Notes: a model not told the origin generated them from the letters alone. A stretch of 64,000 nucleotides of DNA from [Mycobacterium] nativiensis (GCF_020172685.1 NZ_CP083986.1:1519119-1583118); one strand, 5' to 3'. Positions 28,900-38,038 are shown, counted from the stretch's first letter. Translations and numbers: made by a program.

Positions 28900-29289
28900 C
28901 TACGAACCCGAGCCGTACGGGCGGGTGAGGATCTCCATCGCGTGACCGTTGGGGTCGCGGAAATACACGCCCCGGCCGCCGTCGCGGCGATTGATCTCGC
29001 CGGGTCGCTCGGCGCGCGGGTCGGCCCAATGCGGCATGGCTCGCGCGGAGATCCGGTCGTAGATGGTGTCGAAGTCGTCCTCGGACACCAGGAAGGCGTA
29101 GTGCTGCGGCCGGATCTCCTCGTCCTCGGGCACCTCGGCGTAGTCCAGGCTGGCCTCGTGCGCGAGCCCGACGACCGCGAAGTGACCGAACGGCTGCGGC
29201 TCTGGCAGACCGAACAGCTCCGCCAGAAACGCTGCCGATGCCTGCTTGTCGTGGGCGGCGACGATCGTGTGGTTGAAGGAAATACTCAT
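28900..29289 (-). CDS. VOC (glyoxalase/dioxygenase-fold) family protein
   Basis: A 129-residue protein starting MSISFNHTIVAAHDKQASA and ending in GRGVYFRDPNGHAMEILTRP, the typical vicinal-oxygen-chelate C-terminal strand with its metal-ligand Glu. A second set of ligands could be His7 and the central HYAF region. Substrates of this superfamily are diverse, from glyoxalase to antibiotic-binding types. It is divergent from the LLM oxidoreductase gene, 46 bases away, with which it may share a promoter region. It is the first gene of the synteny break. Confidence 0.85.
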   Translation of the reverse strand: MSISFNHTIVAAHDKQASAAFLAELFGLPEPQPFGHFAVVGLAHEASLDYAEVPEDEEIRPQHYAFLVSEDDFDTIYDRISARAMPHWADPRAERPGEINRRDGGRGVYFRDPNGHAMEILTRPYGSGS

Positions 29290-29335
29290 GGCTCCAGTGT
29301 CAGTCCCGCCCGCCGCCCGTGCCACAATCGCGGTC

Positions 29336-30232
29336 ATGCAGGTCGGAATGACCATGCCGGTGATGGAGCCGGATCTGGACGCAACACTGCTGCGGGACTG
29401 GGCGCGCGCCGTCGACGAAGGACCGTTCTCGTCACTGAGTTGGGGCGAGCGGATCGCCTTCACCAACCCCGACAGCCTGACCCTGCTGGGTGCGGTGGCC
29501 GCGTGGACCGAGCGGGTTCGGCTGGTGACCACGGTGATCGTTCCGCAACTGCACGACCCGGTCATGCTCGCCAAGGCACTGGCGACCGCGGATCTGCTCA
29601 GTGGCGGGCGGCTCACCGTCGGGATCGGCGTGGGCGGCCGGCATGAGGATTACCGGGCTGCCGGTGCCGATCCGGCGACGCAGACCATGCGCGAGATGGC
29701 CGAGCGGGTGGCGATCATGAAGCGGGTCTGGGCGGGGGAGAAGCTCACCGAATCGGTGCTGCCGGTCGGGCCGGCGCCCACCCAGCCCGGCGGGCCCCCG
29801 CTGGTGGTCGGCACCATCGGCCCCAAGACGCTGCGCAGCGCGGCGACCTGGGCCGAGGGTTTGGCCGGCATCACGATGGACCTCGACGTGGCCAAGCAGA
29901 ACGAGTTGTTCGACGTCGCCCGGGACGCCTGGCAGCAGGCCGACAAGGGTAAGCCGTATCTGGCGACGTCGTTCTGGTTCGCGCTCGGTGAGCAGGACGC
30001 GGCGCGCAACCAGGTGCGCGAGCACCTGCTGCGCTACATGAACTGGATTCCGGCCGAGTATGTCGAGGCCATGGCGCCGAGCACCGGCTGGGCCGGCAGC
30101 CAGGACGAACTGCTCGAGGTGTTGCGCGGGTTCGCCGCGGTGGGCGCCGACGAGGTCCATCTCATCCCGACCAGCTCGGACATCGGTCAGCTGCGGCGCG
30201 CCGCCGAGGTGGTCGCCGAGTTCGATCGCTGA
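29336..30232 (+). CDS. LLM-class (probably F420-dependent) oxidoreductase
   Basis: ATG 29336 gives 298 residues beginning MQVGMTMPVMEPDL. It shows the luciferase-like TIM barrel: GERIAFTNPDSLTLLGAVAA, RVRLVTTVIVPQLHDPVML, and the binding signature LSGGRLTVGIGVGGRHEDY. In mycobacteria this family mostly uses deazaflavin F420 to reduce or oxidise small organic substrates. The substrate is unknown. The upstream in-frame extension to 29246 overlaps the VOC gene and is not favoured. Confidence 0.85.
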   Translation: MQVGMTMPVMEPDLDATLLRDWARAVDEGPFSSLSWGERIAFTNPDSLTLLGAVAAWTERVRLVTTVIVPQLHDPVMLAKALATADLLSGGRLTVGIGVGGRHEDYRAAGADPATQTMREMAERVAIMKRVWAGEKLTESVLPVGPAPTQPGGPPLVVGTIGPKTLRSAATWAEGLAGITMDLDVAKQNELFDVARDAWQQADKGKPYLATSFWFALGEQDAARNQVREHLLRYMNWIPAEYVEAMAPSTGWAGSQDELLEVLRGFAAVGADEVHLIPTSSDIGQLRRAAEVVAEFDR

Positions 30233-30371
30233 GGGCTTTTCGCGGCCGGGCCGGGCGTTGCGACACGGTCACGGAACCGTCTCTATCAGCAACGATATAG
30301 CCGCGCCTACCTCACCAGCCACTATCGTCACATCCTGACGAGGGCCCGTTGTGGTCTCGGAAAGGTGTGAC

Positions 30372-31820
30372 ATGGCGGCGACGCGTCGATTCGTCTCGGC
30401 GGCGATGGTGCCGGCGGTCGTGCTCGGGATGGTTATGGCCACCGAGTTCGCCGCGCCGGCGATGGCGGCTACCTGCCAGGCGCCCGAGGCGAACATCGAG
30501 CCGCCGCCGGGCTCGCCGAGCACGGGAGCCGGCCAGCTGCCGACTGGGCGCCGGCCCCGCGGCACCAATGACAGTGCGCCACTGCCCAAACTGGGCCCGC
30601 TGATCGCCGCGCTGATCAACCCGAACGGCGCCATCAGGCAGCAGGCGGGAGTGGTGCCGCCGGCGCCCAACCCGGGTGGTCAGGCCGTCCCGAACATCGC
30701 CCAACCGGTCCAGCCCGCTCAGCCCGGACCCAACGCCGGCGCTGGCCAGCAGACACCGACCGCCGATGTCGGCGGCGCGATCGCCGGGTCCCAGACCTCG
30801 CTGGTGGAGTGGGTGACCGGCCCCAACGGCCCCAATCAAACCCTGCAGCGCTTCGGCATCTCCGGAACTGACCTCGGAATCCCTTGGGACAACGGTGATC
30901 CCGCCAATCGTCAGGTCCTCTACGCGTTCGGCGACACCTTCGGCTACTGCCGCATGCAGGGCCACCAGTGGCGGCAAAATGTGCTGTTCCGCAGTGCGGA
31001 CAACAACCTGGCCGACGGAATCACGGTGGGCCCCGGTGGAATCGGCAACAAGTACTCGGGTTCGCCGCTGCGGCAGGCAAACTTCTCCAAGCAGATTCTG
31101 CCGGCCGTGAAGCTGTCGCCGCACCAGGAGGGCATGATCCCCACTGCCGCCATCGGGATCGGCGGCAACCAGTACATGAACTTCATGTCGATCAAGCAGT
31201 GGGGCCGCGACGGCGAATGGTCCACCAATTACTCGGCGATCGCGGTGTCCAACGACAACGGCGAAACGTGGGGCGTCTATCCCGGCACGGTGCGTTCGAC
31301 GTCACCGGAGAATGTCCCCCGGGCGCATTTCGTCCCCGGTAACGAGAAGTTCCAGATGGGCGCGTACCTGCGCGGCAACGATGGTTATCTCTACTCGTAC
31401 GGGACGCCCGCCGGCCGCGGTGGTTCGGCGTTCCTGTCGCGGGTGCCCGAGCGTTCCATCCCCGACGTCACCAAGTACCAGTACTGGAACGGGGACAGCG
31501 GATCGTGGGTGCCGAACAATCCGGCAGCGGCCACCCCGGTGATCCCCGGCCCGGTCGGTGAGATGTCGGTGCAGTACAACACCTACCTTCGGCAGTACCT
31601 GGCGCTGTACGGCAACGGCGGCAATGACGTGGTGGCGCGCACCTCTCCGACACCGCAGGGCCCGTGGAGCGCCGAGCAGATGCTGATCCCCACCGGCCAG
31701 ATTCCGGGCGGCATCTACGCGCCCTACATGCATCCCTGGTCGACGGGCAAAGAGGTGTATTTCACCTTGTCGCTGTGGAACGCCTACGACGTGATGCTGA
31801 TGCGCACCGTGCTGGGCTGA
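30372..31820 (+). CDS. Secreted DUF4185 protein
   Basis: ATG 30372, preceded by GGAAAGGTGTG, gives 482 residues. A signal peptide (RRFVSAAMVPAVVLGMVMAT, cleavage near AMAA) is followed by a long Pro/Gln/Ala linker (residues about 45-140). A DUF4185 domain then shows GDTFGYCRMQGHQWRQN, YMNFMSIKQWG, WSTNYSAIAVSNDNGETW and YAPYMHPW. This domain is a predicted beta-propeller related to glycosidase folds, seen in secreted actinobacterial proteins. A role at the cell envelope or on host glycans is plausible but unproven. The neighbours give no further clue. Confidence 0.85.
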   Translation: MAATRRFVSAAMVPAVVLGMVMATEFAAPAMAATCQAPEANIEPPPGSPSTGAGQLPTGRRPRGTNDSAPLPKLGPLIAALINPNGAIRQQAGVVPPAPNPGGQAVPNIAQPVQPAQPGPNAGAGQQTPTADVGGAIAGSQTSLVEWVTGPNGPNQTLQRFGISGTDLGIPWDNGDPANRQVLYAFGDTFGYCRMQGHQWRQNVLFRSADNNLADGITVGPGGIGNKYSGSPLRQANFSKQILPAVKLSPHQEGMIPTAAIGIGGNQYMNFMSIKQWGRDGEWSTNYSAIAVSNDNGETWGVYPGTVRSTSPENVPRAHFVPGNEKFQMGAYLRGNDGYLYSYGTPAGRGGSAFLSRVPERSIPDVTKYQYWNGDSGSWVPNNPAAATPVIPGPVGEMSVQYNTYLRQYLALYGNGGNDVVARTSPTPQGPWSAEQMLIPTGQIPGGIYAPYMHPWSTGKEVYFTLSLWNAYDVMLMRTVLG

Positions 31821-31882
31821 GCGATTGACTTCACTTCGGCCCTTAAATGAAGTTAACGACGTCGGTTGACGTCACTTCCGGG

Positions 31883-32800
31883 TCAGGCGTCGAGCACCGC
31901 GCGCAACGCCGCACCGACCTCCGTGATCACCCCGGGGGTGTAGCCGGGGATGTTCATGGTCACCCCGCCGACGCCGGCGTCGAGCACCTTGGTCTTGATC
32001 TGCTCCGCGATCGCTTCGGGGCTGCCGGCCACCAGCCGTTGCGACAGGTCGGCGGGGATCTGGTCGGCGGTCACGTCCTGGCCGACGAGCGCGGTGAGCA
32101 GCATGGTGGTTTCCAGGGTGGCCGGATCGCGGCCGATCTCCTCGCAGCTGCGCCGCACCGCGTCCATCTTCGCGGGCAGCTGGTCGAAGCCGGCGATGAT
32201 GTTGAGGTGGTCGAAGTGGCGCGCCGCCAGCGGGATCGTCTTCTTCTCCCCGCTGCCGCCGATCAGCAGCGGAATGTGGTCCCGGAAGCGGGGTTCGGCC
32301 ATCGCCTCGCTGGCGCGGTACCACTTGCCCTCGAACGTCGGCCGCTCGCCTTTGATCATCGGCAGGATGATCTGCAGCGCCTCATCGAGTCGGTTGAACC
32401 GGTCGGTGAAGGTGCCGAACTCGAAGCCCAGCTGGTCGTGTTCGAGCTCGAACCACCCGGTGCCGATGCCCAGGATCGCGCGGCCGCCGCTGACCACATC
32501 GAGCGTGGTGATGATCTTGGCCAGCAGGGTCGGGTTTCGGTAGGTGTTGCCGGTGACCAGCGTGCCCAGCTGCACCCGTTCGGTCGCCGTCGCCAGCGCA
32601 CCCAAAGCGGTGTAGGCCTCGAGCATCGGCTGGTCGGGGGAGCCCAGCATGGGCAGTTGATAGAAGTGGTCCATCACGAAGACCGCGTCGAAGCCGGCGG
32701 CTTCGGCCTCGCGCGCCTGCGCGATGACGGTGGGGAACAGCTCCGAAACGTCGGTGCCGTAAGAAAAGTTGGGGATCTGAAAGCCCAGGCGAATCGTCAT
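31883..32800 (-). CDS. LLM-class (F420-type) TIM-barrel oxidoreductase
   Basis: The 305-residue protein opens MTIRLGFQIPNFSYGTDVSE and contains GFDAVFVMDHFYQLPMLGSP, RVQLGTLVTGNTYRNPTLLA and VVSGGRAILGIGTGWFELEH, which are classic F420-dependent LLM motifs. It ends in PGYTPGVITEVGAALRAVL. It is divergent from the HAL/PAL-like pair, 121 bases away, so a shared regulator is possible. Its substrate is unknown. Confidence 0.87.
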   Translation of the reverse strand: MTIRLGFQIPNFSYGTDVSELFPTVIAQAREAEAAGFDAVFVMDHFYQLPMLGSPDQPMLEAYTALGALATATERVQLGTLVTGNTYRNPTLLAKIITTLDVVSGGRAILGIGTGWFELEHDQLGFEFGTFTDRFNRLDEALQIILPMIKGERPTFEGKWYRASEAMAEPRFRDHIPLLIGGSGEKKTIPLAARHFDHLNIIAGFDQLPAKMDAVRRSCEEIGRDPATLETTMLLTALVGQDVTADQIPADLSQRLVAGSPEAIAEQIKTKVLDAGVGGVTMNIPGYTPGVITEVGAALRAVLDA

Positions 32801-32921
32801 TCAAACGAGACTACGAGCCGCATGCGGCGTGGCGATGGCGATTACGCTGCGCGCGAAGTGGGAATTCGCTGCCGCTGGGCAGGCATTGCCCCGCCAGCAG
32901 GCGGAAGCTACCTTCCCGAGT

Positions 32922-34193
32922 ATGACCGTGGTGGTCAACGGCAGGGACGACTTCACGCTGGAGAACTACCGGCGGGTGTCCGAGGGCGGCGAGCCGGTCA
33001 CCATCGGCCCGCGTGCGCGGGAGGCGATGGCCGCGGCACGGGCGGACTTCCTCCGGCTGCTCGAGTCCGACCGCACCCAGTTCATCTACGGCGTAACCAG
33101 CAGCTTCGGGCCGCGCGTCAAGGTCACGATCCCGCCCGAGCAGCAGCGCGAGCACGCCCGGGGCTTCGAGTTCCGCGGGAACTGGGCCCGCGGGTTCGGC
33201 GGCGGCTACCTCGACGAGCGCGTCGTGCGCGGCATCATCTTCGCCCGGCTCGCCAACTTCGTCGCCGGGAACTCCAAGGCCAGACCCGTGATCGCCGAGC
33301 GGTTCGCGGCCCTGCTCGACGGCCCGCTGCCGCCGGTCCCGCTGGACGGGGAGGTCGGCGCGGGCGAGGTGCTGCCGCTGGCCCACGTGCTGCGCGACTT
33401 CCCGCGCGATGGCATCGAGGAGGGCGAGGCCAACCCGGTGGTCAACGGATCACCGGTATCGGCCGCGCTGGCCGCGGATGCCGCGCTGCGGGCCGCCCCC
33501 AGGCTCGACCGCGCCGAGCGGGTGCTGGCGCTGTCGGCGGCTGCGTTCGGTGTCCCGGCCGACGCCTACGCCGAAGAGCTGGGCGAGTTGTGGGGAGACG
33601 AGGACGAGGCGGCAGCTCTGGCGGCGCTGCGCCGCCACCTTGCCTCAGCGTCGCCCGGCCGGCGGCAGGCGGGCCAGGTGCCGGCCAGCTTCCTGATTCT
33701 TGGCCGGGTGCTCGGGCAGGCGCACCGTGCCGTGGCGGGGTTGACCGAGGCGGCCCGCGTTTCGCTGCGGTCGGTGACCGATAACCCGGTGTACGTGCCG
33801 CCCGATGCCGCGCACCCGCTGGGACAGGCCCTCTCCACCGGCGGTTTCCACAACGCGATGGCTTACCCGGCGCTCAATGCGCTCGCCGCCGCATGGGCCG
33901 ACCTGACGCTGCTGATCGGGCGGCACGTGACGGCGCTGCGGGCCGACGATCCTGCGGCCGGCCTGGGATCGGAGCTCAGCGCACTGGCCGAGGAGGCGCG
34001 GGCGGCGGCCATGCCCACGCTGCTGCCCGCGGCGGTCAACGACCCGCAGGACGACGTGTCCTCACCGGTCTTCGGCGCCTACCGCCGGGAGGCCACGGCC
34101 GCGGAGTGCCTCGACGGCGCCCTCAGCCTGCTTGCCGGTGAGGCGAGCCGGGTGTTGGACGCCGCGGGGCGCAAAGGACCCGACCCGGCATGA
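32922..34193 (+). CDS. HAL/PAL-superfamily protein without the MIO triad, subunit 1
   Basis: I start at ATG 32922 (423 residues) because the product then begins MTVVVNGRDDFTL, parallel to MTVVLETRDDFTL in the next gene. It is homologous to aromatic amino-acid ammonia-lyases: the catalytic-loop Tyr in IYGVTSSFG (about 55-63), the Asn motif VVNGSPVSAAL (173-183), TDNPVY (286-291) and GGFHN (307-311). Where active enzymes carry GSVGASGDLAPLAH, this protein has GEVGAGEVLPLAH, one residue shorter and without the Ser of the Ala-Ser-Gly triad, so the MIO electrophile cannot form. The region matching the second active-site loop after about 340 is also shortened. Activity is unknown; it may pair with the next gene. 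Confidence 0.8.
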   Translation: MTVVVNGRDDFTLENYRRVSEGGEPVTIGPRAREAMAAARADFLRLLESDRTQFIYGVTSSFGPRVKVTIPPEQQREHARGFEFRGNWARGFGGGYLDERVVRGIIFARLANFVAGNSKARPVIAERFAALLDGPLPPVPLDGEVGAGEVLPLAHVLRDFPRDGIEEGEANPVVNGSPVSAALAADAALRAAPRLDRAERVLALSAAAFGVPADAYAEELGELWGDEDEAAALAALRRHLASASPGRRQAGQVPASFLILGRVLGQAHRAVAGLTEAARVSLRSVTDNPVYVPPDAAHPLGQALSTGGFHNAMAYPALNALAAAWADLTLLIGRHVTALRADDPAAGLGSELSALAEEARAAAMPTLLPAAVNDPQDDVSSPVFGAYRREATAAECLDGALSLLAGEASRVLDAAGRKGPDPA

Positions 34194-35563
34194 CGGTCGT
34201 GCTGGAGACCAGGGACGACTTCACCCTCCTGAACTTCCGGCGGGTCTGCTACGACGGCGAGGCGGTGCGGCTCGGAGAGCAGGCCCGCCGTGCGCTGTCC
34301 GCGCCCGGATGGGGGCGGGCAGCGCAGGGAGAGGCCAGCGCTCGGGCGGTCGCCGCGCCCGCGGGCTCGGGGTCCGGCTCGGTTGGCGGGTATCTCGACG
34401 AGGCCGTGGTGCGGGGGATCCTCTTCGCCCGGCTGGGCGGCTGGGTGTCCGGGTACACCGCGGTGCGCCTGACCGCCGCTGAGCGGGTGGCCGCCCTGCT
34501 CGACGGCCCGGCTCCCCGGGTGCCGTCCGGCGGCCCGGCCGGCCCGGACGAGGCGGCTGTGATGGCCGCGGTGCTCGCCGGGGTGGGGCGCGACGACTTG
34601 GGCGAGGCCGAGCAGCGGGCGCTGGCCGAGCCGGCGCCCTGCGCTGCGGCGCTGGCCGCCGACACCGCGCTGCGGTCCCGGCACCGGCTGGAGAGCGCGC
34701 AGGCCATCTGTGCGCTCTCGATCGAGGCCTTCGGTGCCCCGCTCGGCGCCTACGACGCAGCGCTCGACGACCTGTGGGGGGACGCTCATGAAGCCGCGGC
34801 ACTGCGCGGGTTGCGCCGCCACCTCGACGGCGCGGGGACGGACGGTCGGCGGTTCCACCAGGCCCCGGTGAGCTACCGGATCATTCCGCGGGTGCTCGGC
34901 CAGGCGCACCGGGCGGTGGCGGCGGTCGAGAAGGCCGCTGCCACCGCGCTGCGCGCGGTCACCGGCGACGTGCTGGTGGCCGGCCGGGTGTTGCCGAACG
35001 GCGGCTTCCACAACGGCATGGCCTACCCGGCCATGAACGAGCTGTCGGCGACCTGGGCGGATCTGGCGCTGGTCGCCGAGCGCCAGATCACCGCCCTGAA
35101 CACCGCCGAGACCTCGGGTCTGCCGTTGAACCTGGCCGTCGCCGAGGCAGCGCCGACCGGCACCTACGGCTACGGCTGGGCGGCGAGCAGCTTTGTCGAG
35201 GAAGCGCGGGCGGCGGCCGTGCCCACGCTGCTGCCCGCCGCGGCAGGCGATCCGCGCTCCGACGTGTTCTCGCCGGCATTCAGCGCGCACCGCCGAGAGC
35301 GCCGCGCGGCGGAATGCCTCGACGGGGTGCTGGCCATCCTGATGATTGTGTCCAGCCAGGCGCTGTTCGTGACCGGCCGCAGCCCGGCCGGGCCGCTGCG
35401 GCCGCTGCTGTCATTCGCGCGTTCGATGTTCCCGCCGATCGACGGGACCGGCGTACGAGATCTGAGCGCGGACGGCCGGTTGCTGCAACAGGCCCTGGCG
35501 GAGGCGGCGGTCAGTGGCCGCCTCATCCCGGGCCCCGGCGGTAATGAGGATGAGGGTGGCTAG
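34190..35563 (+). CDS. HAL/PAL-superfamily protein without the MIO triad, subunit 2
   Basis: The ATG overlaps the previous stop by four bases (ATGA). The 457-residue protein shares with it the start, the GGYLDEAVVRGILFARL helix, RVLGQAHRAVAAVEKAA and GGFHNGMAYPAMNELSATWA. The Tyr loop is gone, replaced by a Gly/Ala/Ser stretch (about 45-65). The MIO region is unrecognisable (VPSGGPAGPDEAAVM). It keeps what subunit 1 lacks: SGLPLNLAVAEAAPTGTYGY and AASSFVEEARAAA, matching the second active-site loop of true lyases. Because lyase active sites are built from several chains, complementary loss suggests a heteromer. The 3' end overlaps the convergent membrane gene by four bases. Confidence 0.8.
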   Translation: MTVVLETRDDFTLLNFRRVCYDGEAVRLGEQARRALSAPGWGRAAQGEASARAVAAPAGSGSGSVGGYLDEAVVRGILFARLGGWVSGYTAVRLTAAERVAALLDGPAPRVPSGGPAGPDEAAVMAAVLAGVGRDDLGEAEQRALAEPAPCAAALAADTALRSRHRLESAQAICALSIEAFGAPLGAYDAALDDLWGDAHEAAALRGLRRHLDGAGTDGRRFHQAPVSYRIIPRVLGQAHRAVAAVEKAAATALRAVTGDVLVAGRVLPNGGFHNGMAYPAMNELSATWADLALVAERQITALNTAETSGLPLNLAVAEAAPTGTYGYGWAASSFVEEARAAAVPTLLPAAAGDPRSDVFSPAFSAHRRERRAAECLDGVLAILMIVSSQALFVTGRSPAGPLRPLLSFARSMFPPIDGTGVRDLSADGRLLQQALAEAAVSGRLIPGPGGNEDEGG

Positions 35564-36255
35564 CTCCTCGCCTTCCCGTGGCGCGGGTGTGCTCGGCGTT
35601 CCATCGACTGTTTGCGTCGTAGCGGTCGGCGTTGGGCGATGTAGTAGGCGGTCAGGTAGATCAGGGGGGAAGACGCCTGCGGTGATGACGGAGGCGACCC
35701 CAAACTGGATGTATTGGCCGCGCGCTATGGGATAGCGCCAACTGGCGTCGCCGTATGCGGTGACAACAGATAGCAGAGCGAAGAACGTGCCACTCATCAG
35801 GCCGACCCAAAGCTCGCCTCGTCCCGAGGCGGCGAAGTAGACGTTTCCGGCGGCGATCACACCTAGTGCGACGAGAGACCACCACATGGTTGTGGCGGTG
35901 AGTAGTCCGCTATAGGAGTCCGGATGTGGATCGATCTCTTGCTGTGCGGAGTCGCTTATCGCGGGCGCATCTTCTGGGTCGGCCTCTGGGATCGTCAACG
36001 AGTAGATCCTGCCGCCGATCTTGATGTAAGAAGTGGACACATACGCCATCACCACCATCGCGGCCATGGGCAGAATGCCCAGCGCGCGGCTGCGCCGTCC
36101 CACGTCGGGTACGTCGACAGAGCGCCAGCAACTCCCGCTACGCAAGCGCAGCTCCAGTAGATGCGCCGCTGGGCACTCATGCTGATCTTGAGGAACGACA
36201 GCATGAATCCGGCAACGAAACACAGGGCCACTACCCAGAAAAACACGTCGCTCAT
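35560..36255 (-). pseudogene. Multi-pass membrane protein of the type VII cassette, apparently frameshifted twice
   Basis: ATG 36255 lies two bases after the upstream stop and opens MSDVFFWVVALCFVAGF with further hydrophobic sequence. The frame then closes. Sense resumes in another frame with ALGILPMAAMVVMAYVSTSY, then ATTMWWSLVALGVIAAGN and ELWVGLMSGTFFALLSVV. One missing base between about 36095 and 36125, for example in the GGG at 36099-36101, would join the two. A second break is at the six-G run 35664-35669 (plus strand): with five G, the frame continues as PLIYLTAYYIAQRRPLRRKQ, a final helix plus basic tail ending at 35560. About five helices are expected. It may be a decayed gene or an assembly artefact; an immunity role is conjecture. 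Confidence 0.6.
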
Positions 36256-36257
36256 TC

Positions 36258-36554
36258 TCAACGTCGTCTTGAACCGGCTTCACCGCGGCGGATGCTCGCG
36301 ACGAGTACCCCGAGAGCGATGACAGCGGGAACCGTGATGAACCAAAACATCATGGCGTATAGGGGTGCGGCAAAAACGGCATCCCAGGCCAACAGGCCGC
36401 CGTGCTCGGTTGACGGTGACGATGAGTCAGTCGGTGTAGTTATGGCTAGTATGTATACGACGATTATCCAAATTACATATACCATAAGGCTGGCCAATAC
36501 CAGGGACCATAGTGCTCGCCACGGAGTCGGTTTGATGAACCGGAGACGGGTCAT
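36258..36554 (-). CDS. Small two-helix membrane protein in the type VII cassette
   Basis: A 98-residue protein whose ATG overlaps the effector gene stop by four bases. Two transmembrane helices are clear: ALWSLVLASLMVYVIWIIVV (about 14-37) and LYAMMFWFITVPAVIALGVL (about 64-84), with a basic C-terminus. No family is recognised. Its coding DNA is A/T-richer than the core genes. Coupling to the effector-like gene suggests a partner or immunity protein, but this is inference from position. Confidence 0.7.
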   Translation of the reverse strand: MTRLRFIKPTPWRALWSLVLASLMVYVIWIIVVYILAITTPTDSSSPSTEHGGLLAWDAVFAAPLYAMMFWFITVPAVIALGVLVASIRRGEAGSRRR

Positions 36555-38032
36555 CGTCCTATTCCGATGGTTGGGATGGCGCTTCTAAACGGGTTGGTGA
36601 GCTGCGTCGTATGTTCCAAGAATGGGTCGTGCACGAACGGTACCGCATTTTCTAGCTCCCACTTCCAGCTCGGCATATCGGGACGCGCGGGCGCGATGGT
36701 ACTGTCACCGACCCAATGATGACGGGAAAGGCTCGTTCCCGGGCCGTACTGGCTTCCAGAGTTAGCCGGGTTCCATTGCAACTGTGCCGTTGGGGCACCG
36801 TCACGATACTGGTAAGTCTCCATACTCGGATAGATCGTAGTGCTTCCCCCAAGCCCTACCGTATTGTCAGCGCGCGGATCGAAGGTGACTCGTCCGTTAA
36901 CGGATATTCCCATGGCGGTGCCAATCGGATTCTCGTAGGCATCGTGCGCGTTGTAGTCGATAGTTATACGCCCGTCGGGCGCTTGGACCACGTGAACGTC
37001 TGGCGCCGTTGCTGCGGCACCTCCGCGTTGTCCGTCGGCGTCGACAGTCGGGTTTTGGCGGACCACAACGGTGCCGTTGTCGTAATCAACGAACATTGAT
37101 ACACGTGAGGCTTCGGGGTCTGCTGTTGCGCTAGGTCCGCGATTGTCGCCCAAATTCATAGGAAAATACCTGCCCTGGGCAACATCAGTGGGGTCTTTCG
37201 CGACGTTCACCACCTGGTCAGTCGGAATGAACATGTTGGACCGCACAACTCCCTTACCCGGTTGCGGAGTAATCCTTCCGGCGACGATTTCGGGTGGGAC
37301 ACCGTGGTATTTGGGGTCGTAGCTGTGGGGGTCCAGCGCTGCGGCCATTCGCCAATCGTTGTCACTTAGGGGGTCGCGTCCGTAGACCTTCTTGAACGCT
37401 TCCTGCTGGTTATGGGACCGCTCGGGGTCGGTCTTCCAGCGGTCATCCACCAGAATCACATGGGGCTGACTGTTGGTCCCGCCCGCGACGCCGTCGCCGC
37501 CCTCGTCGCCGAAGCTGAACTCGTGTAGTCCCGCGGTGGCGGCGGTGAGGTTGCGGGCGATCTCTGCTTCGTTGGCTACCAGCTTGGCGGCCCGGGATTT
37601 GATGAAGCTGGCGTGGTCTTGGGCGGCCTGTTCGCGCTCTGCCTGTTCTGCGGCAGAGCTGTAGTAGGTGTAGGTGTCGGTGACGGAGTAGTGGTCGCCC
37701 ACCCGAAAGTTCTCGCGTTCGGCGGCGTCGACGGCGGACAGCACCAGTCCTTTGTTGGCCACCTGCGCCTCAGCTCCGCGGCTGGCGATTCCGGCGGTGT
37801 TGCGCAGCATGTCGGCGGGGTTGTGGATTTGGACGACGTCGGCGGCGGCGCGGTGCTGGAAGGCTTCGGCGCCCGCACCGGTCCACGGGGTACCTTCGGG
37901 GGCCGCGGAGGCGTCGCGGATTTCGGTGAACGCGTTCTCCCAGGTGTTGGCGAGGGTGGTCCAGGCGGTGGCGCTGGCCGTGAGGTAGTCCCAGTTCGCG
38001 TCCTCGACCTGCGTCAGCGTCGGGAAAGTCAT
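36551..38032 (-). CDS. Type VII secretion-associated large protein with WXG-like N-terminus
   Basis: A 493-residue protein. The first 170 residues are helical (ANWDYLTASATAWTTLANTW, then PWTGAGAEAFQHRAAADVV with a W-T-G turn), like WXG100/LXG modules of type VII substrates. From about residue 190 a second domain starts (QPHVILVDDRWKTDPERSHN) and contains MAAALDPHSYDPKYHG, GRITPQPGKGVVRSNMFIPT and GRYFPMNLGDNRG, ending GSTTIYPSMETYQYRDG and SRHHWVGD. I recall similar C-terminal regions in uncharacterised mycobacterial proteins; no catalytic motif is evident. It is the second gene of a four-gene operon. A secreted effector or toxin is a reasonable hypothesis. Confidence 0.75.
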   Translation of the reverse strand: MTFPTLTQVEDANWDYLTASATAWTTLANTWENAFTEIRDASAAPEGTPWTGAGAEAFQHRAAADVVQIHNPADMLRNTAGIASRGAEAQVANKGLVLSAVDAAERENFRVGDHYSVTDTYTYYSSAAEQAEREQAAQDHASFIKSRAAKLVANEAEIARNLTAATAGLHEFSFGDEGGDGVAGGTNSQPHVILVDDRWKTDPERSHNQQEAFKKVYGRDPLSDNDWRMAAALDPHSYDPKYHGVPPEIVAGRITPQPGKGVVRSNMFIPTDQVVNVAKDPTDVAQGRYFPMNLGDNRGPSATADPEASRVSMFVDYDNGTVVVRQNPTVDADGQRGGAAATAPDVHVVQAPDGRITIDYNAHDAYENPIGTAMGISVNGRVTFDPRADNTVGLGGSTTIYPSMETYQYRDGAPTAQLQWNPANSGSQYGPGTSLSRHHWVGDSTIAPARPDMPSWKWELENAVPFVHDPFLEHTTQLTNPFRSAIPTIGIGR

Positions 38033-38038
38033 CGCGGG

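Noticed and set aside
31825..31882. Imperfect direct repeat TTGACTTCACTTC / TTGACGTCACTTC between the DUF4185 and LLM genes.
   Set aside because: Only two short copies, no clear promoter geometry; chance cannot be excluded.
31847..33784. A 645-codon plus-strand frame over the LLM gene and subunit 1 of the lyase-like pair.
   Set aside because: It runs opposite one real gene and out of frame with another, and the translation has no recognisable domain.
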